Source: Platynereis dumerilii
Lineage: Eukaryota > Annelida > Polychaeta > Phyllodocida > Nereididae
Direction of reading: 5' to 3'
Assembly (NCBI GenBank): GCA_026936325.1
Contig: JAPTHN010000076.1
Span: 372,001 to 436,000 of the forward strand
Length of the DNA stretch: 64,000 bases
Shown here: positions 1 to 11,377 of the stretch, piece after piece
Position numbering within the stretch: the stretch's first letter is position 1
Layout of the letters: every line of letters starts with the position of its first letter
Translations under genes and position numbers: made by a program
Notes under the pieces: model-generated
What the model was told of the DNA's origin: nothing
The model's database searches: none
The model's input: the letters and a program-made list of their open reading frames with translations, nothing else

Positions 1-777
1 TGGAAGTGTATAGTATACTTAAAATCTATCAGTTTATGATCTATAAATGCAAATTTAATTTTACACCAAATTGGCGGACTTACTACCTTTAATTCAGACC
101 CAAATGTCTGGTAAAAATATCTTGGGAGTTAATAACAGCTTTTCTTCGAAGGAAAGTCACTTTAATTAATTTAAAAGGAGTTTAGCCATTCTGTACATTG
201 CTAAGGGTGATTTTGCCCGGTCAAAATGAGTTGTCATCTTCAGTGTCTTTTTTAGGTTGAAATACCACTTTTATTTACCAGTGGCAGTACTGAGCACTCA
301 TAATGATGTGTGATATATATCTAATGAGTGGCACCTGTCGATTTTTCCCCCTTTTCATGTGGTTCTGAAGGTATAGGGCTCCATATTATTCTACAATTTA
401 TTTTTCTTACAATATGTCTCTTGGACATTGGATTGGCTTCCAGAATTTTTCCCATAGGCAATATTCAGGTACTGGCAGTCAACTGTCTCACCCTACGTGT
501 TGGCCTGTCCTATACACAACCCACTGCCCCTGTATTTGATAGCTGAAGTAAAAAAAAACTATCACCAGATCATACATAATACTAGTCTATATTATTGCTT
601 CAGTTGATTCCAATAAAGGTTTAGCCCTCACAGACATTTACTTGGTGTGAAAACATAAGAATAGGGATGCTATGTGCTGTCCATAGGCTATTCCTGTATA
701 AAATAAAACCATGCATTGAAATGGATATTCCTTAACAAACCTAGGCCTGTGCCAAACTTTTAAAAAAGTCATCTACC
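1..777. other. Gene-free AT-rich stretch
   Basis: No exon, repeat or RNA gene could be supported here. Short open frames occur on the forward strand but have no recognisable protein character. The stretch ends at a T-rich run that may be the tail of the reverse-strand LINE beside it. Confidence 0.5.
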
Positions 778-3195
778 TTTTTTTTTTTTTTTTCTTTTAA
801 TGCGCTCAGACCAGATGTCACTCTTCTCTGTTATATCCTACTCTCGCCACATTGTTAATGTGTGTTAGAGCATTCTCCTTTTTTGTGTTCTCCTTCTCTC
901 ATCCTCTCTACTTTCTTTTTTCACTCCCCTGGGCCTTGGTTCTGAATGAAGTTTGTCTCACTATCCTCTTACCTTTTTTCATTGGCATCAACTGTGATCT
1001 AGGTTTCCCATGTTTTCTGATTTCAGCCAGAGAAAGTGATTCTCTGGCTTACTAACAGGCAGTTGGGTTTACTGCATCCTTGATCTCTGTATCACTTGCA
1101 CAATTTAAAGGTATGAACAAATAGATTCTTCTCGAGTGACAACTAGCTTATCATCACAGCACGCCCTGGGTCTTTGTTTTGTGTTAGTTATTATTATCAA
1201 AATTTTTTTTTCATTTTGCAATGATAATATTTACATAAATTTACACAGGTTACATATACTTGAGAAAATTTCATTTGTATTGTTGTACCCAGGGTTTGTT
1301 GTATATTTGTGTTTTTTATTCACTTTTTAAAGTTTCAAACTCCTAGACTTGGTGTATATTTTTATTTGTTTGTATGTATTGTATATGTATGTGTCGGCCG
1401 TCACAGGAGTACAATGGATTATATATTATTTTATTTATTCCAAGATTAATTTTTGGCCGTGTGTGCATTTGTATTTGTTTGATATGGTGGCAGGTTCTTT
1501 GTTTTTTTTTTCTTACAGCTGTCTACATGCAATGACCTCTTGCACTATTTGAAGAAGACAAGCGGTCTGATTTAGTCATTTTGTTAAGGGCAATCTTATA
1601 TAATTGCAGTTAGTTATTTTGGGGGGAGGGTGGGGGTTCTATCTGCCACTTTATTGCAAATGCTTTGGTATAGGTGTTGTTAATTCTTATTTTTGTGTAC
1701 AATTTGATAGGAGTTATTTATCTTTTTTCGTATTCTCCACTCTACTTAGTAATACATCTAAGTGGGCTTTAACACCATCACTTATGTTTTCATTAACACT
1801 TTTTCAAATTTATTTTGCATTTGCTCTTTACTCGGAGTACCCCATTTTCCTATTTGTGACAATGTTAGTTTCACTACTGTATTCACATATGCTAAAGCAA
1901 TTCTATAATCATTATTTTCACAATTTTCATAATATAGAGTCTGTGGCTCAAGAATGACATTATATTTTCCTTTGATGTAAGTCAGCAAGCTTTTAGCTCC
2001 ACTGCATTTGAAGAAACTGTGATCCCTACTTTGCACCAGGTCATAATCACATAATGGACAATTTCCAGATTTGTTCTTATACTTTTTATTGTTGAAATGA
2101 TTTGAGATGATGGTGTGCATGGTTATTTTGCTTTTATTGTTGAACTGCCTACTGCTCCAATTTATCCATATTTTTTTCCAGTTGTAACTTTTTAGAACCC
2201 TTTCTATTTCAAATTGTTTGCATGTATCTTCTGCCAATTTTCTGTATATTTTTCTATAGTCTAAGTTTTCCCATCCTTCCTTTAGTGCTAGCTGTTTTAT
2301 TATTTGATTTTCTTTCATTTCTTTATCCTGTCTTCCCTTTTTAAAATTACCTCTCCATAATGACTTTCCCAAGAAGTATTTGATTTCTTGCTTATGAGTT
2401 ATTTGAAAAATATCCTTCCATGGGTGAGTTATACTGCTATCTGCATACATTTTCATCCATTGTAGTTCCTGGGCTCTGCATTTCAATTCTGGGTCAGGCA
2501 GCCCAAATCCTCCACCGATTAGTGGCCTTTTCATATGAGCATTGGAGTACATGATTGGCCTTGTATCTATTATAAAGTTATTTATTATTTTTGTAACATT
2601 GCCTATCTGACTTTTTGTTGGAGATATTATCCTATTTACATATAATAATAATGAAATTGCAAATGCGTTGATTATAGTTACTCGTCCCATCATACTCATC
2701 TTTCTGCTTTTCCATTTGTTTAGATTTCCCTTTATCTTTATTCCAATTAATTCCCAGTTTTCTTTTCTTCTTCTTTCTTTATCGTGATGAAATTTTATAC
2801 CTAGTATTTTAACAGACTCTTGTTCTGAGGTCTTTTGTTTTTTCCTGTAGTTACCAAATTGCAAAGTTTGGGTTTTTTCTAAGTTGCATCTAGCACCTGT
2901 GGCTTTCTCATAAACTTTTATTAGGCCTGAGGCTATTTTGTCTTCCTTTTTATTCTTCAAGAACAAAGTTGTATCGTCAGCATAAGCTACTATTTTAATT
3001 CTTTTTGCATTGTTAATTTTTATTCCAGTTATTTCTCTGTTGTAATTGATTAACCTTAACAAGGGTTCGGATGCCAGTATGAATAATGTCATACTCAGTG
3101 GACAGCCCTGTCTTACTGAACGGGTTACATTTATTGTATTTGTCAGACCAAATTGTGTCTGTATTCGTGTGGTAATTTTCGTATATTCAATGATA
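778..3195 (-). mobile_element. 5'-truncated non-LTR retrotransposon (LINE)
   Basis: On the reverse strand this holds the C-terminal half of a LINE polymerase, then about 1 kb of presumed 3' UTR. It ends at a run of about 15 T on the forward strand (from about 778), which reads as a poly(A) tail in LINE orientation. The 5' side is lost: reverse-transcriptase homology stops near 3195, where a 28-bp minisatellite starts. Neither endonuclease nor ORF1 is present. The 3' boundary is inferred only from the T run. L1/Tx1-like affinity is suggested by the block after the YADD box, but the clade is uncertain. Confidence 0.7.
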
Positions 3196-3200
3196 TTACC
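1782..3200 (-). CDS. LINE reverse transcriptase, C-terminal part
   Basis: A long open frame with LINE-type reverse-transcriptase blocks in order: RQGCPLS (palm, near residue 69), YADDTTLF with the catalytic aspartates, a following block with ATGARCNLEK, and KILGIKF. A C-terminal zinc-knuckle-like element CPLC-x9-H-x4-C follows near residue 400. The enzyme would prime on nicked target DNA and copy its own RNA. The N-terminal endonuclease and first palm motifs are absent because the copy is 5' truncated. The frame continues about 50 nt upstream into the minisatellite, so its apparent start is not a real initiation site. The preserved part is uninterrupted over about 470 residues, which suggests a fairly recent insertion. 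Confidence 0.75.
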   Translation of the reverse strand, partial: GNIIEYTKITTRIQTQFGLTNTINVTRSVRQGCPLSMTLFILASEPLLRLINYNREITGIKINNAKRIKIVAYADDTTLFLKNKKEDKIASGLIKVYEKATGARCNLEKTQTLQFGNYRKKQKTSEQESVKILGIKFHHDKERRRKENWELIGIKIKGNLNKWKSRKMSMMGRVTIINAFAISLLLYVNRIISPTKSQIGNVTKIINNFIIDTRPIMYSNAHMKRPLIGGGFGLPDPELKCRAQELQWMKMYADSSITHPWKDIFQITHKQEIKYFLGKSLWRGNFKKGRQDKEMKENQIIKQLALKEGWENLDYRKIYRKLAEDTCKQFEIERVLKSYNWKKIWINWSSRQFNNKSKITMHTIISNHFNNKKYKNKSGNCPLCDYDLVQSRDHSFFKCSGAKSLLTYIKGKYNVILEPQTLYYENCENNDYRIALAYVNTVVKLTLSQIGKWGTPSKEQMQNKFEKVLMKT

Positions 3201-4622
3201 TGCCACAACTATATTCCCTGTGTATTTATATGCGTCTATTATGTGCCACAACTATATTCAGTGTATTACGCGCCACAACTTTATTCAGTGGTATTTATAT
3301 TCAGTGGTATTATGCGCCACAACTTTATTCAGTGGTATTATGCGCCACAACTTTATTCAGTGGTATTATGCGCCACAACTTTATTCAGTGGTATTTATGT
3401 CCAGTGGTAATATGCACAACTATTGTCAGTGGCTTTACTCACCACAACTTTATTCAGTATTTATATCCAGTGGTATTATCGCCACAACTATTGTCAGTGC
3501 TTTACTCACCACAACTTTATTCAGTATTTATATTCAGTGGTATTATGCGCCACAACTATTGTCAGTGGCTTTACTCACCACAACTTTATTCAGTGTATTT
3601 ATATTCGTGGTATTATGCGCCAGAACTTTATTCAGTGGTATTACGCGCCACAACTTAATTCAGTGGTATTTACATTCTGTGGTATTATGCCAAAACCTTA
3701 TTCAGTGTATTTATATTCAGTGGTATTATGCGCCACAACTTTACTCAGTGGTATTATGCGCCACAACTTTATTCAGTATTTATATTCTATGGTATTATGT
3801 GTCAAAACTTATTCAGTGTATGTATATTCAGTGGTATTATGCGCCACAACTTTATTCAGTGGTATTATGCGCCACAACTTTATTCAGTGGTATTTATATC
3901 CAGTGGTAATATGCACAACTATTGTCAGTGGCTTTACTCACCACAACTTTATTCAGTATTTATATCCAGTGGTATTATCGCCACAACTATTGTCAGTGCT
4001 TTACTCACCACAACTTTATTCAGTATTTATATTCAGTGGTATTATGCGCCACAACTATTGTCAGTGGCTTTACTCACCACAACTTTATTCAGTGTATTTA
4101 TATTCGTGGTATTATGCGCCACAACTATATTCAGTGGTATTATGCGCCACAACTTAATTCAGTGGTATTTACATTCTGTGGTATTATGCCAAAACCTTAT
4201 TCAGTGTATTTATATTCAGTGGTATTATGCGCCACAACTTTACTCAGTGGTATTATGCGCCACAACTTTATTCAGTATTTATATTCTATGGTATTATGTG
4301 TCAAAACTTATTCAGTGTATGTATATTCAGTGGTATTATGCGCCACAACTTTATTCAGTGGTATTAAGTGCCCAACTTTATTCAGTGGTACTTATATTCT
4401 GTGGTATTATGCGCCAAAACCTTATTCAGTTATTTATATTCAGTGGTATTATGCGCCTCAACTTTTTCAGTGGTATTATGTGCCACAACTTTATTCAGTG
4501 GTATTTATATTCAGTGGTATTATGCGCCACAACTTTATTCAGTGGTATTATGCGCCACAACTTTATTCAGTGGTATTTATGTTCAGTGGTATTATGCGCC
4601 ACAACTATTGTCAGTGGAAATA
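3190..4622 (+). repeat. 28-bp minisatellite with a ~499-bp higher-order repeat
   Basis: Tandem units of 28 bp whose core reads ATTCAGTGGTATTATGCGCC followed by ACAACTTT, with variants such as CTTTACTCACCACAAC and shortened units. A run of variant units beginning near 3401 recurs near 3900 in the same order, giving a higher-order period of about 499 bp. Because 28 is not a multiple of 3 and the unit lacks stops in any forward frame, long open frames of 140 to 306 codons appear in all three forward frames. They are by-products of the repeat, not genes. Confidence 0.9.
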
Positions 4623-5222
4623 TATCTTATCACATCATATATAATTGATGAGTGATAACCATTGGTGCAAATGTCTTGTGATAATGTATTAGAGACATAA
4701 TATCTATTCAATTTCTTAAATTGTTATAATCGCTTGTAAAAGATCATTCAAATTTAGTTAATTTAAAATGATTTACCTACATTCCAATTGTTATTCAAAT
4801 TTATCAATATGTACCTTGTTTGTGTACCCTAAATATTAGACGATTGATTATACATTTATATTTTGTGGAAAGGAAATAGTTTTGAAATAGTGTTTCCCAA
4901 TAGTTGAATAATCATTCTCAGGCGAGAATATACAGATAATAAAAATTCTAAAAAAATATTTTTACAATTTTGGAATTCGCACATTAACAAAATTTGGTGT
5001 TAGCCTCTAGTAGTATAACACAATCATTCCAATTGAGCAGTGTATAATTTTCATACATCACTTAAATTAACAAGAGCAGCAATGGGAAACACTATTTCAA
5101 ATTATTTTTTCTTGAAAAATTGCCAGCTTTTATCTTTGTAAATGTTTGTTTATACATCATCACATTAATTCTACACCTTGTTACATTCTATTGGTCAGTT
5201 TTGGCATGTCCTGCCTTAAATC
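4623..5222. other. Gene-free AT-rich stretch
   Basis: Very AT-rich DNA without a supportable exon, RNA gene or clear repeat structure. Confidence 0.5.
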
Positions 5223-5430
5223 CAGGGTCCCCAGATTTCTGGCCGATAAATTAACTTAATCAACAAAAGAAATATGCAAAATTATGCATAATTTTGGTAA
5301 AATCTCCAAACAGGAGGCCCTCAAAAAAAGCTTCTGTATTTCACCTTTTTATTCTGAGGCCAAAATTTTCGAGAATTTTCAGAAATGCTTCAAATTTCTT
5401 GTATGGACTTTGGGCGAGTCTGGGACCCTG
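5223..5430. mobile_element. Small hAT-like MITE (old)
   Basis: About 208 bp bounded by inverted ends CAGGGTCCCCAGA and TCTGGGACCCTG. The 8 bases on each side (CTTAAATC and TTTAAAAT) match at only 5 of 8 positions, so a decayed target duplication is possible but unproven. No coding capacity. Confidence 0.5.
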
Positions 5431-5854
5431 TTTAAAATGCAATAACATTAACATAGTTGTATGTTAGTTGAGAATAGCCCTACACATTATATATATTACT
5501 GTAGATCTGATAAAAGTATGGAGTATATAATTATTGTTGTGTTGAACCAAGACTGTTAGTATTGTGTTATTAGTTAATTGGCTAACGTCATTATGATGTC
5601 ATTATTGTGTATGACGATGTCTGTAGATAATGGTATAATTATTATGCTCATTGTATAGTTGACTGGACAATTGTGGTATATCTGTGTATATATATTGATG
5701 TATGGGAATCAGTATCTCGTGCAATAAATGATAGGTATTCACAAATTAACGGAGGTGTTATTTTCAAATTTTCATCAATTACTTAATATGGAATACGTAA
5801 AATACTGGGTGCAGGTTGAAATGATCTGTCATAATCTATGCGATTCTAACTCAT

Positions 5855-6065
5855 CCACTTGTAGTTTAGTGGATTCCCATGAGATGGCGGCAGCGAAGAT
5901 ATTGTCAATTGGCGACTCCCTTTGGTTGAAGCAACAGCTTCTTCAACTGAGGGGAGAGTTAGCGAGGATTTACTTCTTTTATTTGGAGCTATCTGCTCCC
6001 AAAACATGTCTATATGACAGCTGTAAGCCCCAGTAAATTGGGCAGCACTAATGGTTGAGAATGTA
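5855..6065 (+). repeat. Dispersed ~210-bp repeat family S, copy 1
   Basis: This segment recurs in inverse orientation near 34118-34325. Both copies share blocks such as GAGATGGC, GGCAACTCCCTTTG (GGCGACTCCCTTTG here), CTCCCAAAACATGT and a long closely matching block ending in CAGCACTAATGGTTGAGA. There are no inverted ends and no clear pol III boxes, so the class (SINE or internally deleted transposon) is open. Short open frames here are incidental. Confidence 0.7.
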
Positions 6066-6199
6066 AACTTTCTCTCCAGCACAATTAGCGTTATTATGTA
6101 TCTGTATGCCAGCCTAGTAGTTGATTTGATTCAATTGAGATGGGGGGTTTGTGACAATATAGGTCAGTTAAGTGTTCGTAAGTAGAACTAGTGGCCTGA

Positions 6200-7135
6200 T
6201 TTAGTTGGGTCATATATCACAATTCCGTGACCGTTGAGAGCGAAGTTAGGTTTTATGATGGACTTGTCATCTATAAAGGTTTATCTAAAAATTGAGCGGG
6301 GGTGACCCTCCCAAAAGTGCGGGCTAACTCCGTTAGAGGCCAAAATTCAAAATGGCCGCCACTGACACCTTCGCAAATTAAATTTTCAATGGTTTGAGCT
6401 ACAATGATGTGCAATACATCAATTTTGGTGTTTGTTTGGTCAAGGAATTCATATCTGGGGGTGTTTTGTTGATTTGACCTATATTTGACCTAAAAATCTA
6501 AGATGGCGGCCAGTTTTTGCTAAAAATCGGATTTTTTCAATGTTTCTCATATTTCTTCAATGTAGGCACTTCTGGATAGGTTGAACTATGCAATTGTTTG
6601 GTGCTTGACTATGTTTATGAACTTTTGGTCATATTTGAGTCTTTTTGATGGACAGAAGATTAATAATGACAGGTTAATGAGGGCATGGTTTCGGACAAAC
6701 TTCGTAAAATATGTACTTTTCAATTATTTTGGCTACAATGATGTTCAATACATGGATTTTGGGGTTTTATGGGCCAAGGAATTCAATTTTGGGGTTAGTT
6801 TGATGATTGGACTGTTCATGACTAAATAAATCAGGAAGTGTTTCCTAATATTGAATGGAAGAGTGTTTTTCTTCAACTTAACAGTGTGTTTCCTGAAATT
6901 GTATCCTTCAAAAAACTGCACTGATGATTGTAAGGGACAGATTATAGAATCTAAGGAATTCAGATGTCATTTCAAATGTCATCTGAGTGACCATATCAAT
7001 GGCACAAGTCATCTAGTGTAGCTGTTATGCAGAAATGGCTAGCATTAATACAATGATAAAAGGTCTTCATATAGTTCTTCACTTCTCGGTTTGATTGTTT
7101 TGCTCTGTTGACCAAATGACGTGGTTATGATGTCA
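6200..7135 (+). repeat. Dispersed ~1-kb repeat family R, copy A
   Basis: A segment of about 0.95 kb recurs on the opposite strand at about 28280-29381. Matching landmarks in order are TTAGTTGGGTCATATAT, GAGGGTCACC-type text, a GGCCGCCA block, a second AGATGGCGGCCAG block, a shared open stretch at 6600-6790, and ACTTCTCGGTTTGATTGTT. An internal degenerate duplication is also visible: the block around GCTACAATGATGT...GGAATTCA occurs near 6400 and again near 6730. No inverted ends are evident. This copy keeps the empty site CAATTG (6591-6596) of the MITE found in copy B. Confidence 0.8.
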
Positions 7136-7342
7136 AATTAACAATTAAACATGCCTTTATTCGAGCTACCAAGCTTTTTGTAGTCCATCAGTATTACAGT
7201 AAACAACAACGTAACTTACTCAATTCTTCTTGCCTGTTACAATTGCTCAGTTCAGCGGCTTTTCTTGAACAAAATTAAAGGAAGCCTTTCAAATATTCTT
7301 TTTTTATTTCATAATTTGTATTTCAAAACCTTTAAAATAATG

Positions 7343-7384
7343 GAGACCGTAAGGTCTCGGCCCGCAGGGCCGTGACCTGGAGGT
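7343..7384. repeat. GC-rich hairpin
   Basis: GGTCTCGGCCC, a 3-nt loop and GGGCCGTGACC form an 11-bp stem with one mismatch in otherwise AT-rich DNA. Similar CCCGCAGGG loops occur in the foldbacks at 16.6 and 17.1 kb, so this is probably a mobile-element fragment. Confidence 0.45.
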
Positions 7385-7477
7385 CTTAATATGGTAGGAG
7401 ACAGAGCTACTGACACATTGATATACTAGGCAAATCTTCAGGATGCGGCAAGCTGTCAAAAAGTGGCACCGTGATTA

Positions 7478-7561
7478 TGACGTCATTACCAAATGATACA
7501 CAATGGTGATGACGTCACCAAGAGCTTGCCTAGATGACGTCACTCCACTGAGCTATAAATA
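7478..7561 (+). promoter_or_regulatory. Promoter-like cluster: three CRE palindromes and a TATA box
   Basis: Three perfect TGACGTCA palindromes (7478-7485, 7510-7517, 7535-7542) are followed 11 bp later by CTATAAATA (7553-7561). Possible initiator sequences lie 23 to 28 bp beyond the TATA start. Such an arrangement is known to drive CREB/ATF-responsive transcription. No coding exon was recognised downstream, so a transcript is not proven. Because TGACGTCA is spread by MITEs in this window, the cluster could also be transposon debris. Confidence 0.4.
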
Positions 7562-7754
7562 AACCAGCAGTGCTTCAGTTCATGACGCCACCACAGCAAT
7601 AGGCTGCAGCAGCAGTATACCCTCTTTGGATTTAGATCAGCAGAACACAGAGTTACTGGACTACTCTTGATTGCGCTATGCACAATCGGCAGCAGCAGGC
7701 CTAAAGGAGAAGGGTGGTCCAGTAGTTAAGGGTAATAGGGCCGCCAATTTCATG

Positions 7755-7802
7755 TAAAATTAAATGAATGCTTAGATATAAAATTAAATGAATGCTTAGA
7801 TA
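7755..7802 (+). repeat. 24-bp tandem duplication
   Basis: Two exact adjacent copies of a 24-bp unit beginning TAAAATTAAATGAATGC. Confidence 0.85.
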
Positions 7803-8014
7803 TAATTCAGATGTCTGACAAAGTAATTTAGTTCTGGTTTTCTACATGCAATGAATGGTCAGGAAATATTTACGGGATATAGGCCTACCTTTAAATTATG
7901 TTTATGCCATAAAAAAAATGTATTGTACAAAGTAAACTACCTGTCTTAGTCCATTTTCGAGCAATGAATTCAATTGGCCTAGCTTAACTCAAAAATTTTC
8001 TGATTGTAAAAAGA

Positions 8015-8345
8015 AGGAAGTTTCTGGAAGAAAATAATGAATAAAGGAAGGAGGAAGTAGAAGAAGGTAGGAAGAGAAAAAGGAACAGAAAGTAGGAAGA
8101 AAAGTAGCCTACTTAGGAAGAAAAGAAAAATAGAAGGACATAAGAAGAAAAGTGGGTAGGAAGACAGATGCAAGAAAACATGGAAAAAAAGAAGAAAAGA
8201 AGGAAGAAAAGAGGAAAGGAAGAAGTCCTGATGGAAGTTTTAGATAACCAAAGTAGAAAAAGAAAGGAAGGAAGAAAACAGAAGAAACGAAGGAAGAAGA
8301 GAAGGAACGAAATTTTTAAAAAAAGGAAGAAGGAAGGAGGATAGC
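8015..8345 (+). repeat. Purine-rich GGAA/GAAA tract
   Basis: About 330 bp of almost pure purine on the forward strand, built from AGGAAG, AAGAAA and GGAA words in irregular order. It is a polypurine/polypyrimidine tract able to adopt triplex structure. The phenylalanine- and leucine-rich reverse frames through it are composition artefacts. Confidence 0.75.
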
Positions 8346-9926
8346 ATAGCATATAACACAGTGACTCTATAAAATTTCGGGACAAAACTGTTTGTTTTTT
8401 TAAAATCAAAAATGGTTTCTTGAAAAATCCATAGGCCTATTGCATGGAAGTTTGGATTTTCAAAAAACGTTTTCCATTTAAAAAAAAAAACAGTTTTTTT
8501 CCTAAATTTTTTAGAGCACACATAGAAAACAGGAATGATTGGTAGAAAGATAAATAGGTAGACTATAACAAATATTCGGAAATAAATCCTTCCAGAGAAT
8601 AGAGAAACCTCTCAGTTTTCCCAAAAAGAGTCGGCCATATATACACATGACTGGACCAGTCTGGACAGCAAAAGACTCAATCTGTTAACCCTGCTGAAAC
8701 ATTTGCATTTTGGTCACTTTGAAGGTGTTTTATCATAGTTTCCACCATGGTAGTCATAGTCTACCAGCAAATATATTCCGTTACATGAAGAGAGACATGA
8801 GATGAATACTTTTTCATGAAACTGTATTGAAAAAAAATGCATGGTGCAATTAATACATAGAATCGGTGTTTTCTGGATAGCCGAGTGTGTGAAATTGCAA
8901 AGCCACAAATCAATTTTTAAAAATAGCATGCAATGCATGCACCATGTCCTCGGGCATCTGAACTTGTTTAACATGTAAGTAAGCTATACAAGAAGAACAT
9001 TTCTGTGTCTCCTAACTTGACTAAAACTAGACATGTCATAATCGCATAGCGATGAATGATGCACTGCGCTATACTGAGTTTGCAACATGACGCATCCCTT
9101 CGTATATCAGAATGATATTCACTAATAAATGTTTATATAAGCTTCTACATATCTGTAAGACATATTCTATCAAAATATGCCTATATAAAAGACATGTTGT
9201 AGTCTCCACATGATCTCCACTACCATTATTGCCAGTACACTAGCTTAAATGCATGGAAATCTCATAAGAAATGGAGCCATTTCCACCGGTCCTTGTTTGT
9301 GGGTAACCATGCTGAGCAGTATTACAAAATGTGATGAGATAATTCTATAATCAAAGTATTCCCTTCCTTCATTTCTATGTTAGCCATGCACCTTTTTTCA
9401 AGTACCCATTTTTGTCTGACCAGTGCATTTTACTTAACTGAAGAACCGGGTTGACCTGGTGCATTCACTGTACCACATGCAACCGATTAACCAGGTGCAG
9501 TGTTAAAACTTCATGATAGATACAGAACATACATGTGAAGGAGAACGTTAAAAGTTATGTCAAAGAACCAGGAGCTCACACATAAAATTTGCAGCAAATG
9601 TTAGTTGACGAATCTGGAAGGCTATGAAAACAAGGGCACTGCTATAGCCACCTGGCGGTGGGCTAGCGCAGTGCAATGATATGGCAGCAGTGATTTTAAA
9701 AAACCAATAACTGCATTTCAAGAGCACATTTTGAATCAATTGAGTGACGTCAGTCTGACAAGAAAGGCTGAATTGTATACTGCCAATCTTCTACTGACAA
9801 TCCATGACTGGGCAGCCAGTCTGAGCCAGAGCAGAGACAGAGAGAAAGCACTCCAGGTAGATTGGTAGAATCAGGTCAACTGTTGAACTTAGTTCAACTT
9901 TGTTCAACGATCATGCATATTCAGCA
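8346..9926. other. Gene-free stretch
   Basis: Intergenic DNA with no exon that I could support on either strand. One TGACGTCA palindrome lies near 9744. Confidence 0.45.
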
Positions 9927-9947
9927 CAGCAGCAGCAGCAGCAGCAG
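9927..9947 (+). repeat. (CAG)7 microsatellite
   Basis: Seven uninterrupted CAG triplets. The surrounding reverse-strand open frame shows an alanine run from the same repeat and no other protein features. Confidence 0.9.
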
Positions 9948-10400
9948 TGACACAACAGTGACCCACATATAGTGGGGCCAAGTGCTTGGGTTGCCAAGGT
10001 TGGCTAGTGAGGGTGCAGTGCTGCATGTGTGCAGCTGCTAGGACCCGTTGCAACGAATTTGGAATCGTTTTTGGTGAAGCTGTCACAAAATGACTGGGAA
10101 ATGTGATATATTGAAGTAAATTGAAGACTGAGAAGATCGAAATTGCAGGCAGGAATGCATAAGAGGAAGTTTTATCATTGGAATACATTAGTTGGGCGTG
10201 TAATTTCGCCAGTGAATAGTTTTTCTGAAAACACTAAATTAGAAGATTGACAGGAAATGGGTCTCACAACAGATATGTCCTGGGATAAATCCCGAGGACA
10301 TAAAAACTGGAAAGTTCTGTTTAAAATGCATTTCCTTTTGTCTTTAAATCCAGATGCATGTTATTTTTGCTATGAATTTAGGGCATTTCAATTTCAGAAG

Positions 10401-10490
10401 GGCTATCTATCTATCTATGTATCTATCTATGTATCTATCTATGTGTCTGGCTGGCTGTCTATCTATTTCTATTTATCTATCTATTATTAA
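10401..10490 (+). repeat. CTAT/TGTATC microsatellite
   Basis: Degenerate tetranucleotide tract of CTAT units with GTAT and GGCT variants. Open frames rich in Ile-Tyr-Leu-Ser arise only from this repeat. Confidence 0.85.
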
Positions 10491-11042
10491 ACTTATTTGG
10501 ACAAGGCCCATTAAAAACACACTAAATATATTTACATGATGTCTTACGGTCTCGATGTGCTCTTTGGCATCATCATATTACTTAACTAGGCTTACTGTTG
10601 ATCAGAGTCAGAGACCATTAATGTTAAAAAAAGCAGTTTGTTGGCTTGCCAATTACAGATGATTTCATATTTGTAGACATAAATCAAATAACAAAAAATT
10701 TAGCAAAATTTTTGATCTGACATCAGAAAATCCTGCCAGGTGATTGGCCAAGCTGTACATAGCGTGTCACCTTTTTTCAGTTTGTTTCAAGCAAGTGATG
10801 TTGGCTGGAAAAATTATGTCATAATTTCAACCAATAAACTGCTGCAAAGGCCAACTTGGTATTATGGCAGTTGTTCACACAAGTCAAACCGCAATCCTCA
10901 TGAACTGTTGTATTTCACACTCCTGTGTTACAGTTGATTGCTTCAGTTGATATTAAATCAGTCTCAAGCTGAATCTGAATGGCTTCAAATCTCTGAAAGC
11001 TAAATTATCATACCTTGACCAAAAGCATTGTATGTGATAAAA

Positions 11043-11377
11043 GTGAAGGACTATTCAGAATTAAATTTTACGAGTGGGTCGAGGGGGGGTGGTAGTTTCT
11101 ATAGTTTTACTTCAGTGGGAACCACCTTTTGCACATGCTTCTTATGACTTGGGGTAATGGGAATATTTCCCAACAGGGTACCAATTTTTCCCAACTGTTT
11201 CAAGGGGGGGTACTTATTTTTCACAACATGCTTAATTGTCGAATGAAATTTTAACAAAAGAAAATTGTGGTACTATAAATATTTGTGAAACCAAAGCGGG
11301 GTATCACTTTTCACAGAAAGTTCCATCAAAACTCCCCAACCCCCCCAGTCATAAATTCTGAATTATCCCTTAGAATA
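11043..11377. mobile_element. TIR-bounded MITE-like element
   Basis: The left end (AAGGACTATTCAGAATT) matches the reverse complement of the right end (AAGGGATAATTCAGAATT), with G-rich tracts just inside both ends. The element is about 330 bp and has no coding capacity. No target duplication could be defined. Confidence 0.5.

Noticed and set aside
3190-4622. Long overlapping forward frames of 140-306 codons as repeat-protein genes
   Set aside because: All three forward frames are open because of a stop-free 28-bp unit; there is no start context, splice logic or frame preference.
7979-8521. Phe/Leu-rich reverse frames as membrane proteins
   Set aside because: They come from a polypurine tract with biased composition.
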